From Geodermatophilus africanus (lineage in GTDB: Bacteria; Actinomycetota; Actinomycetes; Mycobacteriales; Geodermatophilaceae), in the NCBI RefSeq assembly GCF_900107105.1, contig NZ_FNOT01000001.1:496001-560000 (forward strand): a stretch of DNA of 64,000 nt. Reading direction: 5' to 3'. Shown piece after piece: positions 53,207 through 64,000 of this stretch. The first letter of the stretch is position 1. Every line of letters starts with the position of its first letter. Below the pieces are notes generated by a model. It saw nothing but the letters and a program-made list of their open reading frames with translations, ran no database searches and was not told where the DNA came from. Made by a program: the position numbers and the translations under genes.

Positions 53207-55213
53207 TCAGTCCAGCCGGGTCGCCCGCACGGTCAGCGGCTCCCGGCCGCCGTCGTCGGGCGGCAGCGCCCCGGCATCGACGACCTCGACCGGCAGGTCG
53301 TCCTCGAGGGTGACCGGCAGCCACCGCGCCCACCAGCGCAGCAGGTGCTCGAGCCGCGCCTGCCGGTGCCGGGGCCGCCCGGTGCGGCCGAGCTCCGAGC
53401 CCTCACCGGGGAACAGCAGCAGCTCCGCGGAGACGCCGCGGCGCTTGAGCTCGACGTAGCGGCGGGTGCCCTGCCCGGCGGGGTACCGCCGGTCGTCCTC
53501 GCCGTGCACCACCAGGGTGGGAGTGGTGCTGTCCGCGGCCGGGGTGGGCGGGTCGGCGCCGAGGTACTGGTCGACGAACCACCAGCCGACGTCCGAGGTG
53601 CCGACCAGGCCGGCCGGGTCGGTGAGCGCCCCGTCGAGGACGGCCGCCGCGAACCGCGTCGTCCGCCCGGTGAGGAGGGTCGCCAGCCAGCCGCCGTAGC
53701 CGGTCCCCATGACCCCGACCCGCTCGGGGTCGAGCGCCGGGTCGGTCAGCACGGCGTCGAGGAAGGCGACGACGTCGTCGGCGTCCACCGTGCCGCCGGC
53801 CGCCCGCACCGCCCGGGCGTGGGCCTGCCCGTGGCCGGACGAGCCGCGGGGGGCGCAGCGGACGACGGCGTAGCCGGCCGACACCAGCACCTGGGCGTCC
53901 ACCGACAGCGACCAGCCCTCCGGACGGCGCAGCGGGTCGGACAGGCAGAGCAGCACCGGGTGCGGGCCGGGGCCGGGCGGCAGCGTCACCCAGCCGTGCA
54001 CCTCGGTGCCGTCCGGGGCGGTCGCGGTGCGCTCCTGCGAGCGGTGCAGCCGGCCGGTGGCGCCCAGGGCGCGGCCGAAGCCGGTGAGCAGCCGCCGCCG
54101 GCCCGGCGTGACGGCGATCAGCTCGCCCGCCGAGCGGTCGTGCCCGACCGTGGCGACGACGACCCCGCCGGCCGCGGCCAGCCCGTGCACGGTGAACGGC
54201 CCGTCGACGAGGGCCTCCGGCGACCCGCCCTCCAGCGGCACGCGGAGCAGCTCCACGGCGCCGTGCGACCGCACGCCCAGGTGGGCCGCTCCCCCGGCCA
54301 GCACGGTCGCCGGCGTCGCGTCGCCCCGGTCGGTGACGGCGGGGGCGAGCACCGGCTCGGGCGTCCCGCCGGTGGCCCGCACCCGGCACAGCGTGGCGCC
54401 GCGGCCGACGACGTCCACCCCGTCCCGGCCCAGCTCCAGCCGCGCGGTGAGCCAGATCCAGTCGCCGGAGGGGTCGTAGGTGGGCCGCGCGCACCGCGCC
54501 CGGCCGTCGGTGACCCGGCGCAGCGTCCCGCCCCCGGCCGGGACGGCGTAGACGTCGCGCACCAGGTCGCGGTCGGCGCGCGCGTGCCGGGCCGAGACGA
54601 AGGCCAGCTCGGCGCCGTCGGGGCTCCAGGTGACGTCGGCGTCGTCGGCCGCGCCGTCGGTGACCTGCCGCGGTCGCGGCAGCGGGCCGTCGTCCTCCCC
54701 GTCGGCGGGCAGGTCGAGGACGAACACGTGGCTGTACCGGTCGGTCACCACGCCGACGCCGTTGGCCTGCCAGCGCAGCGTGGTGACCAGCCACGGCGGC
54801 TGCGCGGCCCGGTCGACGCCGGAGCGGTCGACCTGCGGCACCCGGGCGGTGAAGGCCAGCCGGCGGGCGTCCGGCGACCAGACCGGCCGGCCGGTCCCCA
54901 GCGGGGTGTCGGTCAGCCGGCGCGGCGCCCCGCCGGCCGTGGGCAGCAGGTACAGCTGCGGCCGCCCGCCCGGCCCGGCCCCGCGGTAGGCCAGCCACCG
55001 GCCGTCCGGGGAGAAGACCGGGTCGGTGTCCCGGGGGCCAGGCGTCAGCGGCCGGGCCGGCGCCGAGCCGTCGGTGGGCACTGCCCACAGCCGGCTGCGC
55101 TCCGCGTCGTCCCCCGGGTCGGTTCGGGCGACCGCGACGACGGCCATGCGACCGTCCGGGGAGACCGTGGGGACGCCGGGGACGCGCAGCAGCGCGAGGT
55201 CGTCAGGGCGCAC
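53207..55213 (-). CDS. S9-family peptidase homologue lacking catalytic Ser and His
   Basis: A 668-residue protein with an N-terminal WD/beta-propeller half (SPDGRWLAYRG, SPDGAELAFVS and similar repeats) and a C-terminal alpha/beta hydrolase half. In active relatives the nucleophile elbow is G-x-S-x-G-G; here it is GTGYGG with Gly505 (codon 53699-53701) at the Ser position. The histidine expected in the HELSR-type motif is Ser606 in GEGSELGRTGRPRHR. The acid Asp574 in HGEDDRRYP is kept. The frame is intact and length usual, so this looks like a pseudoenzyme rather than a decayed gene. Confidence 0.9.
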   Translation of the reverse strand: MRPDDLALLRVPGVPTVSPDGRMAVVAVARTDPGDDAERSRLWAVPTDGSAPARPLTPGPRDTDPVFSPDGRWLAYRGAGPGGRPQLYLLPTAGGAPRRLTDTPLGTGRPVWSPDARRLAFTARVPQVDRSGVDRAAQPPWLVTTLRWQANGVGVVTDRYSHVFVLDLPADGEDDGPLPRPRQVTDGAADDADVTWSPDGAELAFVSARHARADRDLVRDVYAVPAGGGTLRRVTDGRARCARPTYDPSGDWIWLTARLELGRDGVDVVGRGATLCRVRATGGTPEPVLAPAVTDRGDATPATVLAGGAAHLGVRSHGAVELLRVPLEGGSPEALVDGPFTVHGLAAAGGVVVATVGHDRSAGELIAVTPGRRRLLTGFGRALGATGRLHRSQERTATAPDGTEVHGWVTLPPGPGPHPVLLCLSDPLRRPEGWSLSVDAQVLVSAGYAVVRCAPRGSSGHGQAHARAVRAAGGTVDADDVVAFLDAVLTDPALDPERVGVMGTGYGGWLATLLTGRTTRFAAAVLDGALTDPAGLVGTSDVGWWFVDQYLGADPPTPAADSTTPTLVVHGEDDRRYPAGQGTRRYVELKRRGVSAELLLFPGEGSELGRTGRPRHRQARLEHLLRWWARWLPVTLEDDLPVEVVDAGALPPDDGGREPLTVRATRLD

Positions 55214-55240
55214 GCCGGTCGTGCCTCCGGGGCGCGGGGC

Positions 55241-56347
55241 TCAGCGGCGGGGGGTCTCCTCGTCGGATTCGGCAGCGAGCCGCGCCTCCGCCTTCGCCGC
55301 CGCAGCGGGCCCGCCCGTGGCGACCGACTCGGCGGTCTCCGGCGCGACGTCCGGAGCCCCCGGGCCCGACTCCTCGTCGGGCAGCTGGCCGCGGGTCTTC
55401 ACCAGGCTGGCGACCGTGGCGATCAGCAGCACGCCGAGGATGATCGACAGCGAGAGCCAGATCGGGATCGTCGGGACGGCGTCCACGTGCTCGCCACCGT
55501 TGATGAACGGCAGGTTGTTCTCGTGCAGGGCCTCGAGGATCAGCTTGACGCCGATGAAGGCCAGGATGACCGCCAGGCCCAGCGACAGGTAGACCAGCCG
55601 CTTGAGCAGGCCGCCGAGCAGGAAGTACAGCTGCCGGAGCCCCATGAGCGCGAAGACGTTCGCGGTGAAGACGATGAACGGCTCGCGGGTGAGGCCGAAG
55701 ATCGCGGGGATGCTGTCGAGCGCGAACAGCAGGTCCGTCGTCCCCAGGGCGATGAAGACGATGACCATCGGCGTCCAGAGCTTCTTGCCGTTCTCGGTGA
55801 CGCGGACCTTGGCGCCCTGGAAGTCCTGCGTCATCGGCAGGACCCGGCGCATCCGCCGGATGAAGGCGTTCTCCTCGTAGTCCTCGTCCTCGCCGCGGTG
55901 CCGGACCAGGTTGATCGCGGTGTACACGAGGAAGGCGCCGAAGATGTAGAAGACCCAGATGAACCGCTCGATCACCGCGGCGCCGAGCAGGATGAAGATC
56001 CCGCGCAGGACCAGGGCGATGATGATCCCGACCATCAGGGCCTCCTGCTGCAGGTGCCGCGGCACCCGGAAGCGGGCCATGATGATCACGAAGACGAAGA
56101 GGTTGTCGACCGACAGCGAGTACTCCGTCAGCCAGCCGGCGTAGAACTCCGTCGCGTACGTGCCGTTGGTGAAGCTCAACAGCAGGAGCCCGAACAGCAG
56201 GGCGAGCGCCACGTAGAAGCTGACCCAGATGCTCGCCTCCTTCACGGAGGGCTCGTGCGGGCGGCGGGCAACGATGGCGAGGTCCGCGAGCAGCAGGGCC
56301 GTCAGCCCCACGAACGTCGCGACCTCGAACCAGACGGGCAGTTCCAT
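55241..56347 (-). CDS. TerC/Alx-family membrane protein, paralogue 1
   Basis: A 368-residue integral membrane protein of the TerC family, with about seven to nine hydrophobic segments. Signature parts are SLSVDNLFVFVIIMARFRVP, FALDSIPAIFGLTREPFIVFTANVFALMGLRQLYFLL and LHENNLPFINGGEHV. Members act in manganese export or membrane ion handling. A yybP-ykoY manganese riboswitch precedes it. Its 60-residue C-terminal tail is acidic and Ala-rich. It is closely related to the second copy 342 bases upstream, on the same strand. Confidence 0.95.
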   Translation of the reverse strand: MELPVWFEVATFVGLTALLLADLAIVARRPHEPSVKEASIWVSFYVALALLFGLLLLSFTNGTYATEFYAGWLTEYSLSVDNLFVFVIIMARFRVPRHLQQEALMVGIIIALVLRGIFILLGAAVIERFIWVFYIFGAFLVYTAINLVRHRGEDEDYEENAFIRRMRRVLPMTQDFQGAKVRVTENGKKLWTPMVIVFIALGTTDLLFALDSIPAIFGLTREPFIVFTANVFALMGLRQLYFLLGGLLKRLVYLSLGLAVILAFIGVKLILEALHENNLPFINGGEHVDAVPTIPIWLSLSIILGVLLIATVASLVKTRGQLPDEESGPGAPDVAPETAESVATGGPAAAAKAEARLAAESDEETPRR

Positions 56348-56370
56348 GCGGTCAGTTCCTCCGGGGACAT

Positions 56371-56487
56371 GCAGGTGTCAGCACCGGAGGTCTCTCCCAC
56401 CGCCGGCCTGAGGGCCGGCGATCGGCAGCACCGGAGGCCATGGGGCCTCGTGATGACGACACTGCCGCGGGGGGATACTCCCCTCCA
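56371..56487 (-). promoter_or_regulatory. yybP-ykoY manganese riboswitch upstream of TerC 1
   Basis: Read on the minus strand: GGAGGGGAGTATCCCC at the 5' end, GTGTCGTCATCACG in the middle, and GGGAGAGACCTCCGGTGCTG at the 3' end, the conserved loops of this class. The GGAGG of the first and CCTCC of the last can close the outer stem. It ends 24 bases before the TerC ATG. The assignment rests on recognised motifs. Confidence 0.88.
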
Positions 56488-56689
56488 CTGGACGGCCCCG
56501 GAGCGGCGCAGCCCTCATTGGCTGCGGCCTTCTGGAACCGCGGCGCCCACCGTACCTGCCGCCCGGTCGCCCTTCGACGTGACGTCCGAAGTGTTCGTAG
56601 TGTTCTCGGGGACGCCGCGTCGGCCGGCCGCGGACGGCACCCGGCCCGCCCTCGGGGAGGACGGGCCCGGTGTGGCGGGGCGGAGCGGG
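56488..56689. other. Intergenic segment between the two TerC genes
   Basis: This lies between the end of TerC 2 and the first riboswitch. I see no gene; it must hold the promoter of the downstream TerC 1 transcript. GAAGTGTTCGTAGTGTTCTC near 56586-56606 is the least GC-rich part. Confidence 0.4.
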
Positions 56690-57853
56690 TCAGCCGCGGT
56701 GGCGGGTGGCGCCGCTGGCAGCGTGCTCGTCGGCGTCGGTGACCGGCGCGTCGTGCGGCGAGGGCGGGGCCTCGTCGGGACGACGTGCGTGCGGGTCGCG
56801 GTCGCCGGGCCCCTGCGCCAGGAGGCCCTCGGAGTCGGCCGCCGCATCCCCCGCGCCGGTGGGCGACTCCACGCCGCGGGCCGCATCCCGCCGGTTCTTC
56901 AGCAGGCTCGCCACCGTGGTCACCACCAGCGTGACCAGGATGACGCTCAGCGACAGCCAGGTCGGCACCTCGGGGATCACCGTGACGTGCTCACCACCGT
57001 TGATGAACGGCAGCTCGTTCTCGTGCAACGCGTGGATGAGCAGCTTCACGCCGATGAAGCCGAGGATGACGGCCAGGCCGTAGGAGAGGTAGACCAGCCG
57101 GTCGAGCAGGCCGTCGATGAGGAAGAACAGCTGCCGCAGGCCCAGCAGCGCGAAGGCGTTCGCGGTGAAGACCAGGTAGGTCTCCTGGGTCAGCCCGAAG
57201 ATCGCCGGGATGGAGTCGACGGCGAAGAGGATGTCCGCGCTGGCGATGGCGACCAGGGCGATGGCCAGCGGGGTGATGTACCGCCGGCCCCTGATCGTGG
57301 TGACCATCTTGTCGGAGTGGTACTCGTCGGTGGTCGGGAGGACCTTGCGGGCCAGCCGCAGGGCCGCGTTCTCCTTGAACTCCTCGTCGTGCGAGTGGCC
57401 GCCGCTGCGTGCCTGCGCCCACGCGGTCCAGATGAGGAACCCGCCGAAGACGTAGAAGATCCAGCTGAACTGCTCGATGGCGGCCGCGCCGACGAAGATG
57501 AACGCCGTCCGCAGGACCAGGGCGAAGGCGATGCCGAACAGCAGCACCTTCTGCTGCAGCTCTCGTGGGACCGCGAAGCTGGCCATGATCAGGACGAACA
57601 CGAAGAGGTTGTCGACCGACAGGCTCTTCTCGGTGATGTACCCCGCGAAGTACTCACCGGCGTACTGGCCACCGCTGAACCACAGAACCAGCAGTCCGAA
57701 GACCACGGCGATGCCGACGTAGACAGCCGACCAGACGGCCGACTCGCGCAGTGTCGGCGCGTGCGGAGTGCGCACGTGACCGACGAAATCGAAGACGAGC
57801 ATCCCCACGATCGCGGCGATCGTGAGGGCCCACACCCAGAAGGGCACGTCCAC
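56690..57853 (-). CDS. TerC/Alx-family membrane protein, paralogue 2
   Basis: A 387-residue member with the same layout: SLSVDNLFVFVLIMASFAVP, FAVDSIPAIFGLTQETYLVFTANAFALLGLRQLFFLI and LHENELPFINGGEHV. The C-terminal tail (about 70 residues) is rich in Asp, Ala and His, unlike that of copy 1. GTG 57853 is chosen because GGAGGT lies upstream and because an upstream frame would run through the riboswitch. The pair probably arose by duplication, riboswitch included. Confidence 0.95.
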   Translation of the reverse strand: MDVPFWVWALTIAAIVGMLVFDFVGHVRTPHAPTLRESAVWSAVYVGIAVVFGLLVLWFSGGQYAGEYFAGYITEKSLSVDNLFVFVLIMASFAVPRELQQKVLLFGIAFALVLRTAFIFVGAAAIEQFSWIFYVFGGFLIWTAWAQARSGGHSHDEEFKENAALRLARKVLPTTDEYHSDKMVTTIRGRRYITPLAIALVAIASADILFAVDSIPAIFGLTQETYLVFTANAFALLGLRQLFFLIDGLLDRLVYLSYGLAVILGFIGVKLLIHALHENELPFINGGEHVTVIPEVPTWLSLSVILVTLVVTTVASLLKNRRDAARGVESPTGAGDAAADSEGLLAQGPGDRDPHARRPDEAPPSPHDAPVTDADEHAASGATRHRG

Positions 57854-57892
57854 GGTGGATACCTCCGGTGACCGAGCGGCGCGCGGCGCCGC

Positions 57893-58006
57893 TGCGTCTG
57901 ACCTGAGGTCTCTCCCGCCGCCTCCGCCCTGAGGTGACCGGTGGTGCCGGGGGTCCATGGGGACCCCGTACTGACGACACCACCGCGCGGGGATACTCCC
58001 CTCCAC
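57893..58006 (-). promoter_or_regulatory. yybP-ykoY manganese riboswitch upstream of TerC 2
   Basis: On the minus strand the same features recur: GGAGGGGAGTATCCCC, GTGTCGTCAGTACGG and GGGAGAGACCTCAGGTCAG. The middle hairpins differ in length and sequence from the other copy. It ends 39 bases before the GTG start, so the two copies differ slightly in spacing. Confidence 0.88.
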
Positions 58007-58197
58007 GGAACCACTGACGACGGACACCTCTGCGGTGACGCCGTCGAGCGATCACTTCCCACACGACGCTACCGGGATGCACGGTGTTCCGAGCAGGAGA
58101 ACACCCTCATCCCGGTGTGACAAGGGCCACGCCGTGGCCGGCACCGGCGGCTGGGGCCCCCTGTCCTGCCAGGGCGAGCTGTGACCCCGGCGGCGCC
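58007..58197. other. Intergenic segment upstream of TerC 2 and after uvrB
   Basis: A 191-base stretch without a gene. It should contain the TerC 2 promoter at its left end and the uvrB terminator. A GC-rich run near 58150-58175 (GGGGCCCCCTGTCCTGCC) can fold weakly, but I see no clean hairpin. Confidence 0.4.
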
Positions 58198-60312
58198 TCA
58201 GGCGTGTGCGGCGTCGAGCTGCCGCAGCTCCTTCTTGAGCTCGGTCAGCTCGTCGCGCAGCCGGGCGGCCACCTCGAACTGCAGCTCGCGGGCGGCGGCC
58301 AGCATCTGGTCGTTCATCTGCGTGATGAGGTCGGCCAGCTCGGCGCGCGGCAGCCCCTGCGCATCGATGCCGCCGGCCTTGCCCGCCCGCTTCGACGACA
58401 GCCCGGGCACCGGCGCCTTGCCGCGGGACTGCTGCCGGCCCGAGCCCCCGACCAGCTCGACGCTCCCGGCGTCCTCCGCGGCGCGGTAGATGCCGTCGAG
58501 GATGTCGACGATCTTCTTGCGGAGCGGCTGCGGGTCGATGCCGCGCTCGCGGTTGTAGGCGATCTGCTTCTCGCGGCGCCGGTTGGTCTCCTCGATCGCC
58601 AGGGCCATCGAGGGGGTCACCGTGTCGGCGTACATGTGCACCTGGCCCGACACGTTGCGCGCCGCGCGCCCGATCGTCTGGATCAGCGACCGGTTCGACC
58701 GGAGGAAGCCCTCCTTGTCGGCGTCCAGGATCGCCACCAGCGACACCTCGGGCAGGTCGAGGCCCTCGCGCAGCAGGTTGATGCCGACCAGGACGTCGTA
58801 CTCGCCCTGCCGCAGCTCCCGCAGCAGCTCGACGCGGCGCAGCGTGTCGACCTCCGAGTGCAGGTACCGCACCTTGATGCCCAGCTCGAGCAGGTAGTCG
58901 GTGAGGTCCTCGGCCATCTTCTTGGTCAGCGTGGTGACCAGGATCCGCTCGTCCTTCTCGGTGCGCACCCGGATCTCGTGCACCAGGTCGTCGATCTGCC
59001 CCTTCGTGGGCTTGACGACCACCTCCGGGTCGACCAGCCCCGTCGGCCGGATGACCTGCTCGACGACGTCACCCTGGACCCGGCCGAGCTCGTAGTCACC
59101 GGGGGTGGCCGACAGGTAGACCGTCTGGCCGATGCGGTCGGTGAACTCCTCCCACTTCAGCGGGCGGTTGTCCATCGCCGAGGGCAGCCGGAAGCCGTGC
59201 TCGACCAGCGTGCGCTTGCGGCTCATGTCGCCCTCGTACATGCCGCCGATCTGCGGCACGGTCACGTGCGACTCGTCGATGACGAGCAGGAAGTCGTCGG
59301 GGAAGTAGTCGAGCAGGCAGGCACCGGCGCTGCCGGGCGCACGGCCGTCGATGTGCCGGGAGTAGTTCTCGATGCCGGAGCAGAAGCCGACCTGGCGCAT
59401 CATCTCGATGTCGTAGGTGGTGCGCATCCGCAGCCGCTGCGCCTCCAGCAGCTTGCCCTGCCGCTCCAGCTCGGCCAGCCGCTGCTCGAGCTCGGCCTCG
59501 ATGGTGGCGATCGCCCGCTCCATCCGCTCCGGGCCGGCGACGTAGTGGGTGGCCGGGAAGACGAACAGCTCGTCGACCTCCCGGACCACCTCACCGGTGA
59601 GCGGGTGCAGGTAGTACAGCCGCTCGACCTCGTCGCCGAACATCTCGATCCGGCAGGCCAGCTCCTCGTAGACGGGGAAGACCTCGATGGTGTCGCCGCG
59701 CACCCGGAAGGTGCCGCGGGTGAACGAGAGGTCGTTGCGGGTGTACTGCTCGGTGACCAGGGTGCGCAGCAGCTCGTCGCGGTCGCGCTCCTCCCCCACC
59801 TTGATCTTCAACGCGCGGTCGACGTACTCCTCCGGCGTCCCCAGGCCGTAGATGCAGGAGACGGTCGAGACGACGACGACATCGCGCCGGGTGAGCAGGC
59901 TGTTGGTCGCGGAGTGCCGCAGCCGCTCGACCTCCTCGTTGATCGAGGAGTCCTTCTCGATGTAGGTGTCCGTCTGCGGGACGTAGGCCTCGGGCTGGTA
60001 GTAGTCGTAGTACGAGACGAAGTACTCGACCGCGGCGTCGGGCAGCAGCTCGCGGAACTCGTTGGCCAGCTGCGCGGCCAGCGTCTTGTTCGGCGCCATG
60101 ACCAGCGTCGGGCGCTGCACCTGCTCGATCAGCCAGGCCGTCGTCGCCGACTTGCCGGTCCCGGTCGCGCCGAGCAGGACGGTGTCCTGCTCGCCGGCGG
60201 TCACCCGCTCGGCCAGCGCCTGGATGGCGGCCGGCTGGTCGCCCGAGGGTTGGAACTCGCTGACGACGCGGAAACGCCCGCGGGTGGGCCGGATGTCGGT
60301 GGTCGCGCGCAC
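58198..60312 (-). CDS. uvrB: Excinuclease ABC subunit B
   Basis: A 704-residue UvrB helicase-like damage verifier. The P-loop is [17 protein letters not shown], the beta-hairpin region is [17 protein letters not shown], and [13 protein letters not shown] and [17 protein letters not shown] are characteristic. The C-terminal UVR domain that binds UvrC reads [37 protein letters not shown] (in pieces). GTG 60312 has no Shine-Dalgarno but has a TACCGT box six bases upstream, suggesting a leaderless message. A palindrome overlaps that box. Confidence 0.97.
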   Translation of the reverse strand: MRATTDIRPTRGRFRVVSEFQPSGDQPAAIQALAERVTAGEQDTVLLGATGTGKSATTAWLIEQVQRPTLVMAPNKTLAAQLANEFRELLPDAAVEYFVSYYDYYQPEAYVPQTDTYIEKDSSINEEVERLRHSATNSLLTRRDVVVVSTVSCIYGLGTPEEYVDRALKIKVGEERDRDELLRTLVTEQYTRNDLSFTRGTFRVRGDTIEVFPVYEELACRIEMFGDEVERLYYLHPLTGEVVREVDELFVFPATHYVAGPERMERAIATIEAELEQRLAELERQGKLLEAQRLRMRTTYDIEMMRQVGFCSGIENYSRHIDGRAPGSAGACLLDYFPDDFLLVIDESHVTVPQIGGMYEGDMSRKRTLVEHGFRLPSAMDNRPLKWEEFTDRIGQTVYLSATPGDYELGRVQGDVVEQVIRPTGLVDPEVVVKPTKGQIDDLVHEIRVRTEKDERILVTTLTKKMAEDLTDYLLELGIKVRYLHSEVDTLRRVELLRELRQGEYDVLVGINLLREGLDLPEVSLVAILDADKEGFLRSNRSLIQTIGRAARNVSGQVHMYADTVTPSMALAIEETNRRREKQIAYNRERGIDPQPLRKKIVDILDGIYRAAEDAGSVELVGGSGRQQSRGKAPVPGLSSKRAGKAGGIDAQGLPRAELADLITQMNDQMLAAARELQFEVAARLRDELTELKKELRQLDAAHA

Positions 60313-60330
60313 GGGTCGACGGTACGACCC
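60313..60330 (-). promoter_or_regulatory. Palindrome around the putative uvrB -10 box
   Basis: GGGTCG (60313-60318) and CGACCC (60325-60330) flank six bases that read TACCGT on the uvrB strand, a possible -10. A dyad centred on a -10 box next to a leaderless start would suit a repressor. No canonical actinobacterial SOS box is visible here. Confidence 0.45.
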
Positions 60331-60407
60331 CCCAGTGACAGGACGACGTCGGTGAGCCGTGGGCGGACGGGAGGGGCGGACGGGACGGCGGGACTGGCGT
60401 CCGGTGC

Positions 60408-60436
60408 TTGCACGTGGTGGGGTCGCCGCCTAGCGT
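60408..60436 (+). promoter_or_regulatory. Sigma-70-like promoter upstream of glgX
   Basis: TTGCAC (60408-60413), a 17-base spacer and TAGCGT (60431-60436) form the best -35/-10 match I saw in the window. Transcription would start near 60443, 327 bases before glgX. Confidence 0.6.
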
Positions 60437-60538
60437 CCCCGGTCGCAGGAGCGGTCACCGCCGAGGACCAGTGCCACCCGGGGCCCTGCGCCCCGGACGA
60501 GGTCGGACCCGGCGTCGCTGCCCCGGCCGGACCTGCGC

Positions 60539-60578
60539 ACGACGCCCCCCACGGAGACCTCCGCGGGGGGCGTCGTCG
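60539..60578 (+). terminator. Hairpin in the glgX leader, terminator-like
   Basis: 60539-60550 and 60565-60576 pair over 12 positions, then one A-C mismatch and four further pairs (CGGA/TCCG) close on loop GACC. It is the longest clean hairpin in the region and could end the transcript begun near 60443, or act as an attenuator before glgX. Confidence 0.6.
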
Positions 60579-60733
60579 TCCCGCCGCACCGCGCTCCGGC
60601 GGCCGTGACCGAGGTCTCCGGACCGTGACCTGGGAGAGGGTTGGACGGCGGCACGCCCGGGCACGAGGGGTCGGAGGACCATGCACACCGACCTCCCCGA
60701 CGACGCCCCGCGGCGGGGAGGCCCCCGGCCCCC

Positions 60734-60749
60734 GGCGCCCGGGGGCGCC
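60734..60749 (+). promoter_or_regulatory. Hairpin next to the glgX ribosome-binding site
   Basis: GGCGCC (60734-60739) and GGCGCC (60744-60749) pair around CGGG. The hairpin ends five bases before AGGAGG (60755-60760). The following AGGACCCCGTCC resembles one arm of the dispersed repeat, but there is no partner arm. Confidence 0.45.
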
Positions 60750-60769
60750 AGCACAGGAGGACCCCGTCC

Positions 60770-62880
<2,111 letters not shown>

Positions 62881-62884
<4 letters not shown>

Positions 62885-64000
62885 GTGTGTCCGAGCCGCT
62901 CAGCGAGCAGCGTCGCCGCGACGTCCCGACCGGGACCTACCGGCTGCAGGTCACCGCCGACGCCACGTTGGACGACGCCGCCTCCCTGGCCGGCTACCTC
63001 GCCGACCTCGGGGTGAGCCACGCCTACGCCTCGCCGCTGCTGCGGTCGGCGTCGGGCAGCACGCACGGCTACGACACCGTCGACCACGCGCACATCGACG
63101 AGTCGCGCGGCGGACAGGCCGGGTTCGACCGGCTGGTCGCCGCGCTGCACGAGCACGGCCTCGGCCTGGTGCTCGACCTGGTGCCCAACCACATGGGGAT
63201 CGCCGACCCCGCCGAGGCGCCCTGGTGGTGGGACGTGCTGCAGCACGGGCGCGACAGCGCCCACGCCGCCGCGTTCGACGTCGACTGGGACTTCGGTGGC
63301 GGCCGGGTGCGCATCCCGGTGCTGGGGTCGGCGGACGACGTCGAGAAGCTCGAGGTGGTCGCGACCCCGGACGGGCCTGAGCTGCGGTACTACGACAACC
63401 GCTTCCCCGTCGCGCCGGGCACCGGCGACGGCAGCCCGCAGGAGGTGCACGACCGGCAGCACTACGAGCTGGTCGACTGGCGGCGGGCGGACCGCGACCT
63501 CAACTACCGGCGGTTCTTCGCGATCAACACCCTCGCCGGGATGCGCGCGGAGGACCCGGCGGTCTTCGAGGCGACCCACCGGCTCGTGTTGCAGCTGGTC
63601 GCGGCCGGCGCGGTCGACGGGCTGCGGATCGACCACCCCGACGGCCTGGCCGACCCCAAGGGCTACCTCGACCGGCTCGCCGAGGCCTCCGGAGGCCGGT
63701 GGACCGTGGTGGAGAAGATCCTGGAGCCCGGCGAGGAGCTGCCGGAATCGTGGCGGACGGCCGGGACGACGGGCTACGACGCGCTCGCCGAGGTCGACGA
63801 CGTGCTGGTCGACCCGGCCGGCGAGGCGGCGCTGTCCGCGCTGGACACCGAGCTCTCGGGGGCCCCGGTGGACTACGCGCGGCTGGTGCACGACTGCAAG
63901 CGCGAGGTGACCGACGGGATCCTGGGCTCGGAGGTGGCCCGGCTGGTGCGGGTCATCGGCGAGCTGCCCGGCATCCCCCCGGAGCAGCAGACCGAGGCGC
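62881..64000 (+). CDS. treY: Malto-oligosyltrehalose synthase TreY, 5' part
   Basis: The N-terminal 373 residues of TreY, the GH13 enzyme that turns the reducing end of a maltooligosaccharide into a trehalosyl unit. [75 protein letters not shown] and [15 protein letters not shown] are family blocks. The GTG start at 62881 overlaps the glgX stop. The gene runs off the window, so treZ presumably follows outside. Confidence 0.95.

Larger units (their letters stand above)
60331..60769. other. Intergenic region uvrB-glgX
   Basis: Between the two divergent genes there is no credible protein gene. The region holds a strong promoter match on the plus strand (60408-60436), a long hairpin (60539-60578), and a second hairpin (60734-60749) close to the glgX ribosome-binding site. 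The transcript from 60443 could be a small RNA or a regulated glgX leader. Confidence 0.55.

Noticed and set aside
51779-57871. A 2,030-residue plus-strand open frame
   Set aside because: It is antisense to several well-supported genes (FMN oxidase, S9 homologue, two TerC), lacks any domain, and is the kind of long shadow frame expected at very high GC.
60408-60608. 66-residue frame in the uvrB-glgX gap
   Set aside because: The protein is Arg/Pro-rich and its frame crosses the long hairpin; an RNA feature is a better explanation.

Overview
The window is core chromosome of a very GC-rich actinobacterium. Gene content points to Actinobacteria: a suf operon with sufR, sufU and sufT, opcA beside zwf, rbpA, the uvrC-rapZ-yvcK-whiA block, a glgX-treY pair and many GTG or leaderless starts. 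Protein style (for example the pair of SCO7613-C-terminal-like membrane proteins) suggests Geodermatophilaceae (Blastococcus, Geodermatophilus, Modestobacter); that placement is inference. I see no tRNA, rRNA, CRISPR array, phage, IS element or plasmid function, so this is housekeeping sequence and the interest lies in regulation, small repeats and individual odd proteins.

Layout. 1-10.7 kb: the end of a sirohydrochlorin chelatase, a guanidinium exporter (gdx) behind a guanidine-III riboswitch, an SnoaL-like protein, an ABC exporter, an enoyl-CoA hydratase, a small HTH protein, an ABC-F ATPase and two related polytopic membrane proteins. 10.7-18 kb: the suf iron-sulfur assembly operon read leftward, sufR-B-D-Rieske-C-S-U-T, with most genes overlapping or a few bases apart. 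18-20.3 kb: heme A synthesis (ctaA, ctaB), convergent. 20.6-27.8 kb: pentose phosphate genes tkt, tal, zwf, opcA, pgl. 28.1-39.4 kb: a leftward series uvrC-rapZ-yvcK-whiA, gap-pgk-tpiA, an orphan peptide-binding lipoprotein, secG and rbpA. 39.6-55.2 kb: accessory metabolism (hydrolases, SDR, VOC, amidase, formamidase, FMN oxidase, MBL) around uvrA, with a frameshifted lipase gene and an S9 peptidase homologue that has lost two catalytic residues. 55.2-58 kb: two TerC paralogues, each behind its own yybP-ykoY manganese riboswitch. 58.2-64 kb: uvrB, then glgX and the start of treY (glycogen to trehalose).

The most unusual non-coding signal is a family of 55-57 bp quasi-palindromic repeats, with one 43 bp variant. 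I found six copies, all between 17.2 and 28.8 kb. They fall into two stem types whose arms differ but remain complementary. Most lie at gene junctions; one runs in frame through the C-terminal part of sufR and one supplies the apparent ribosome-binding site of pgl. All coordinates, repeats and hairpins were read by eye; no alignment or folding program was run.
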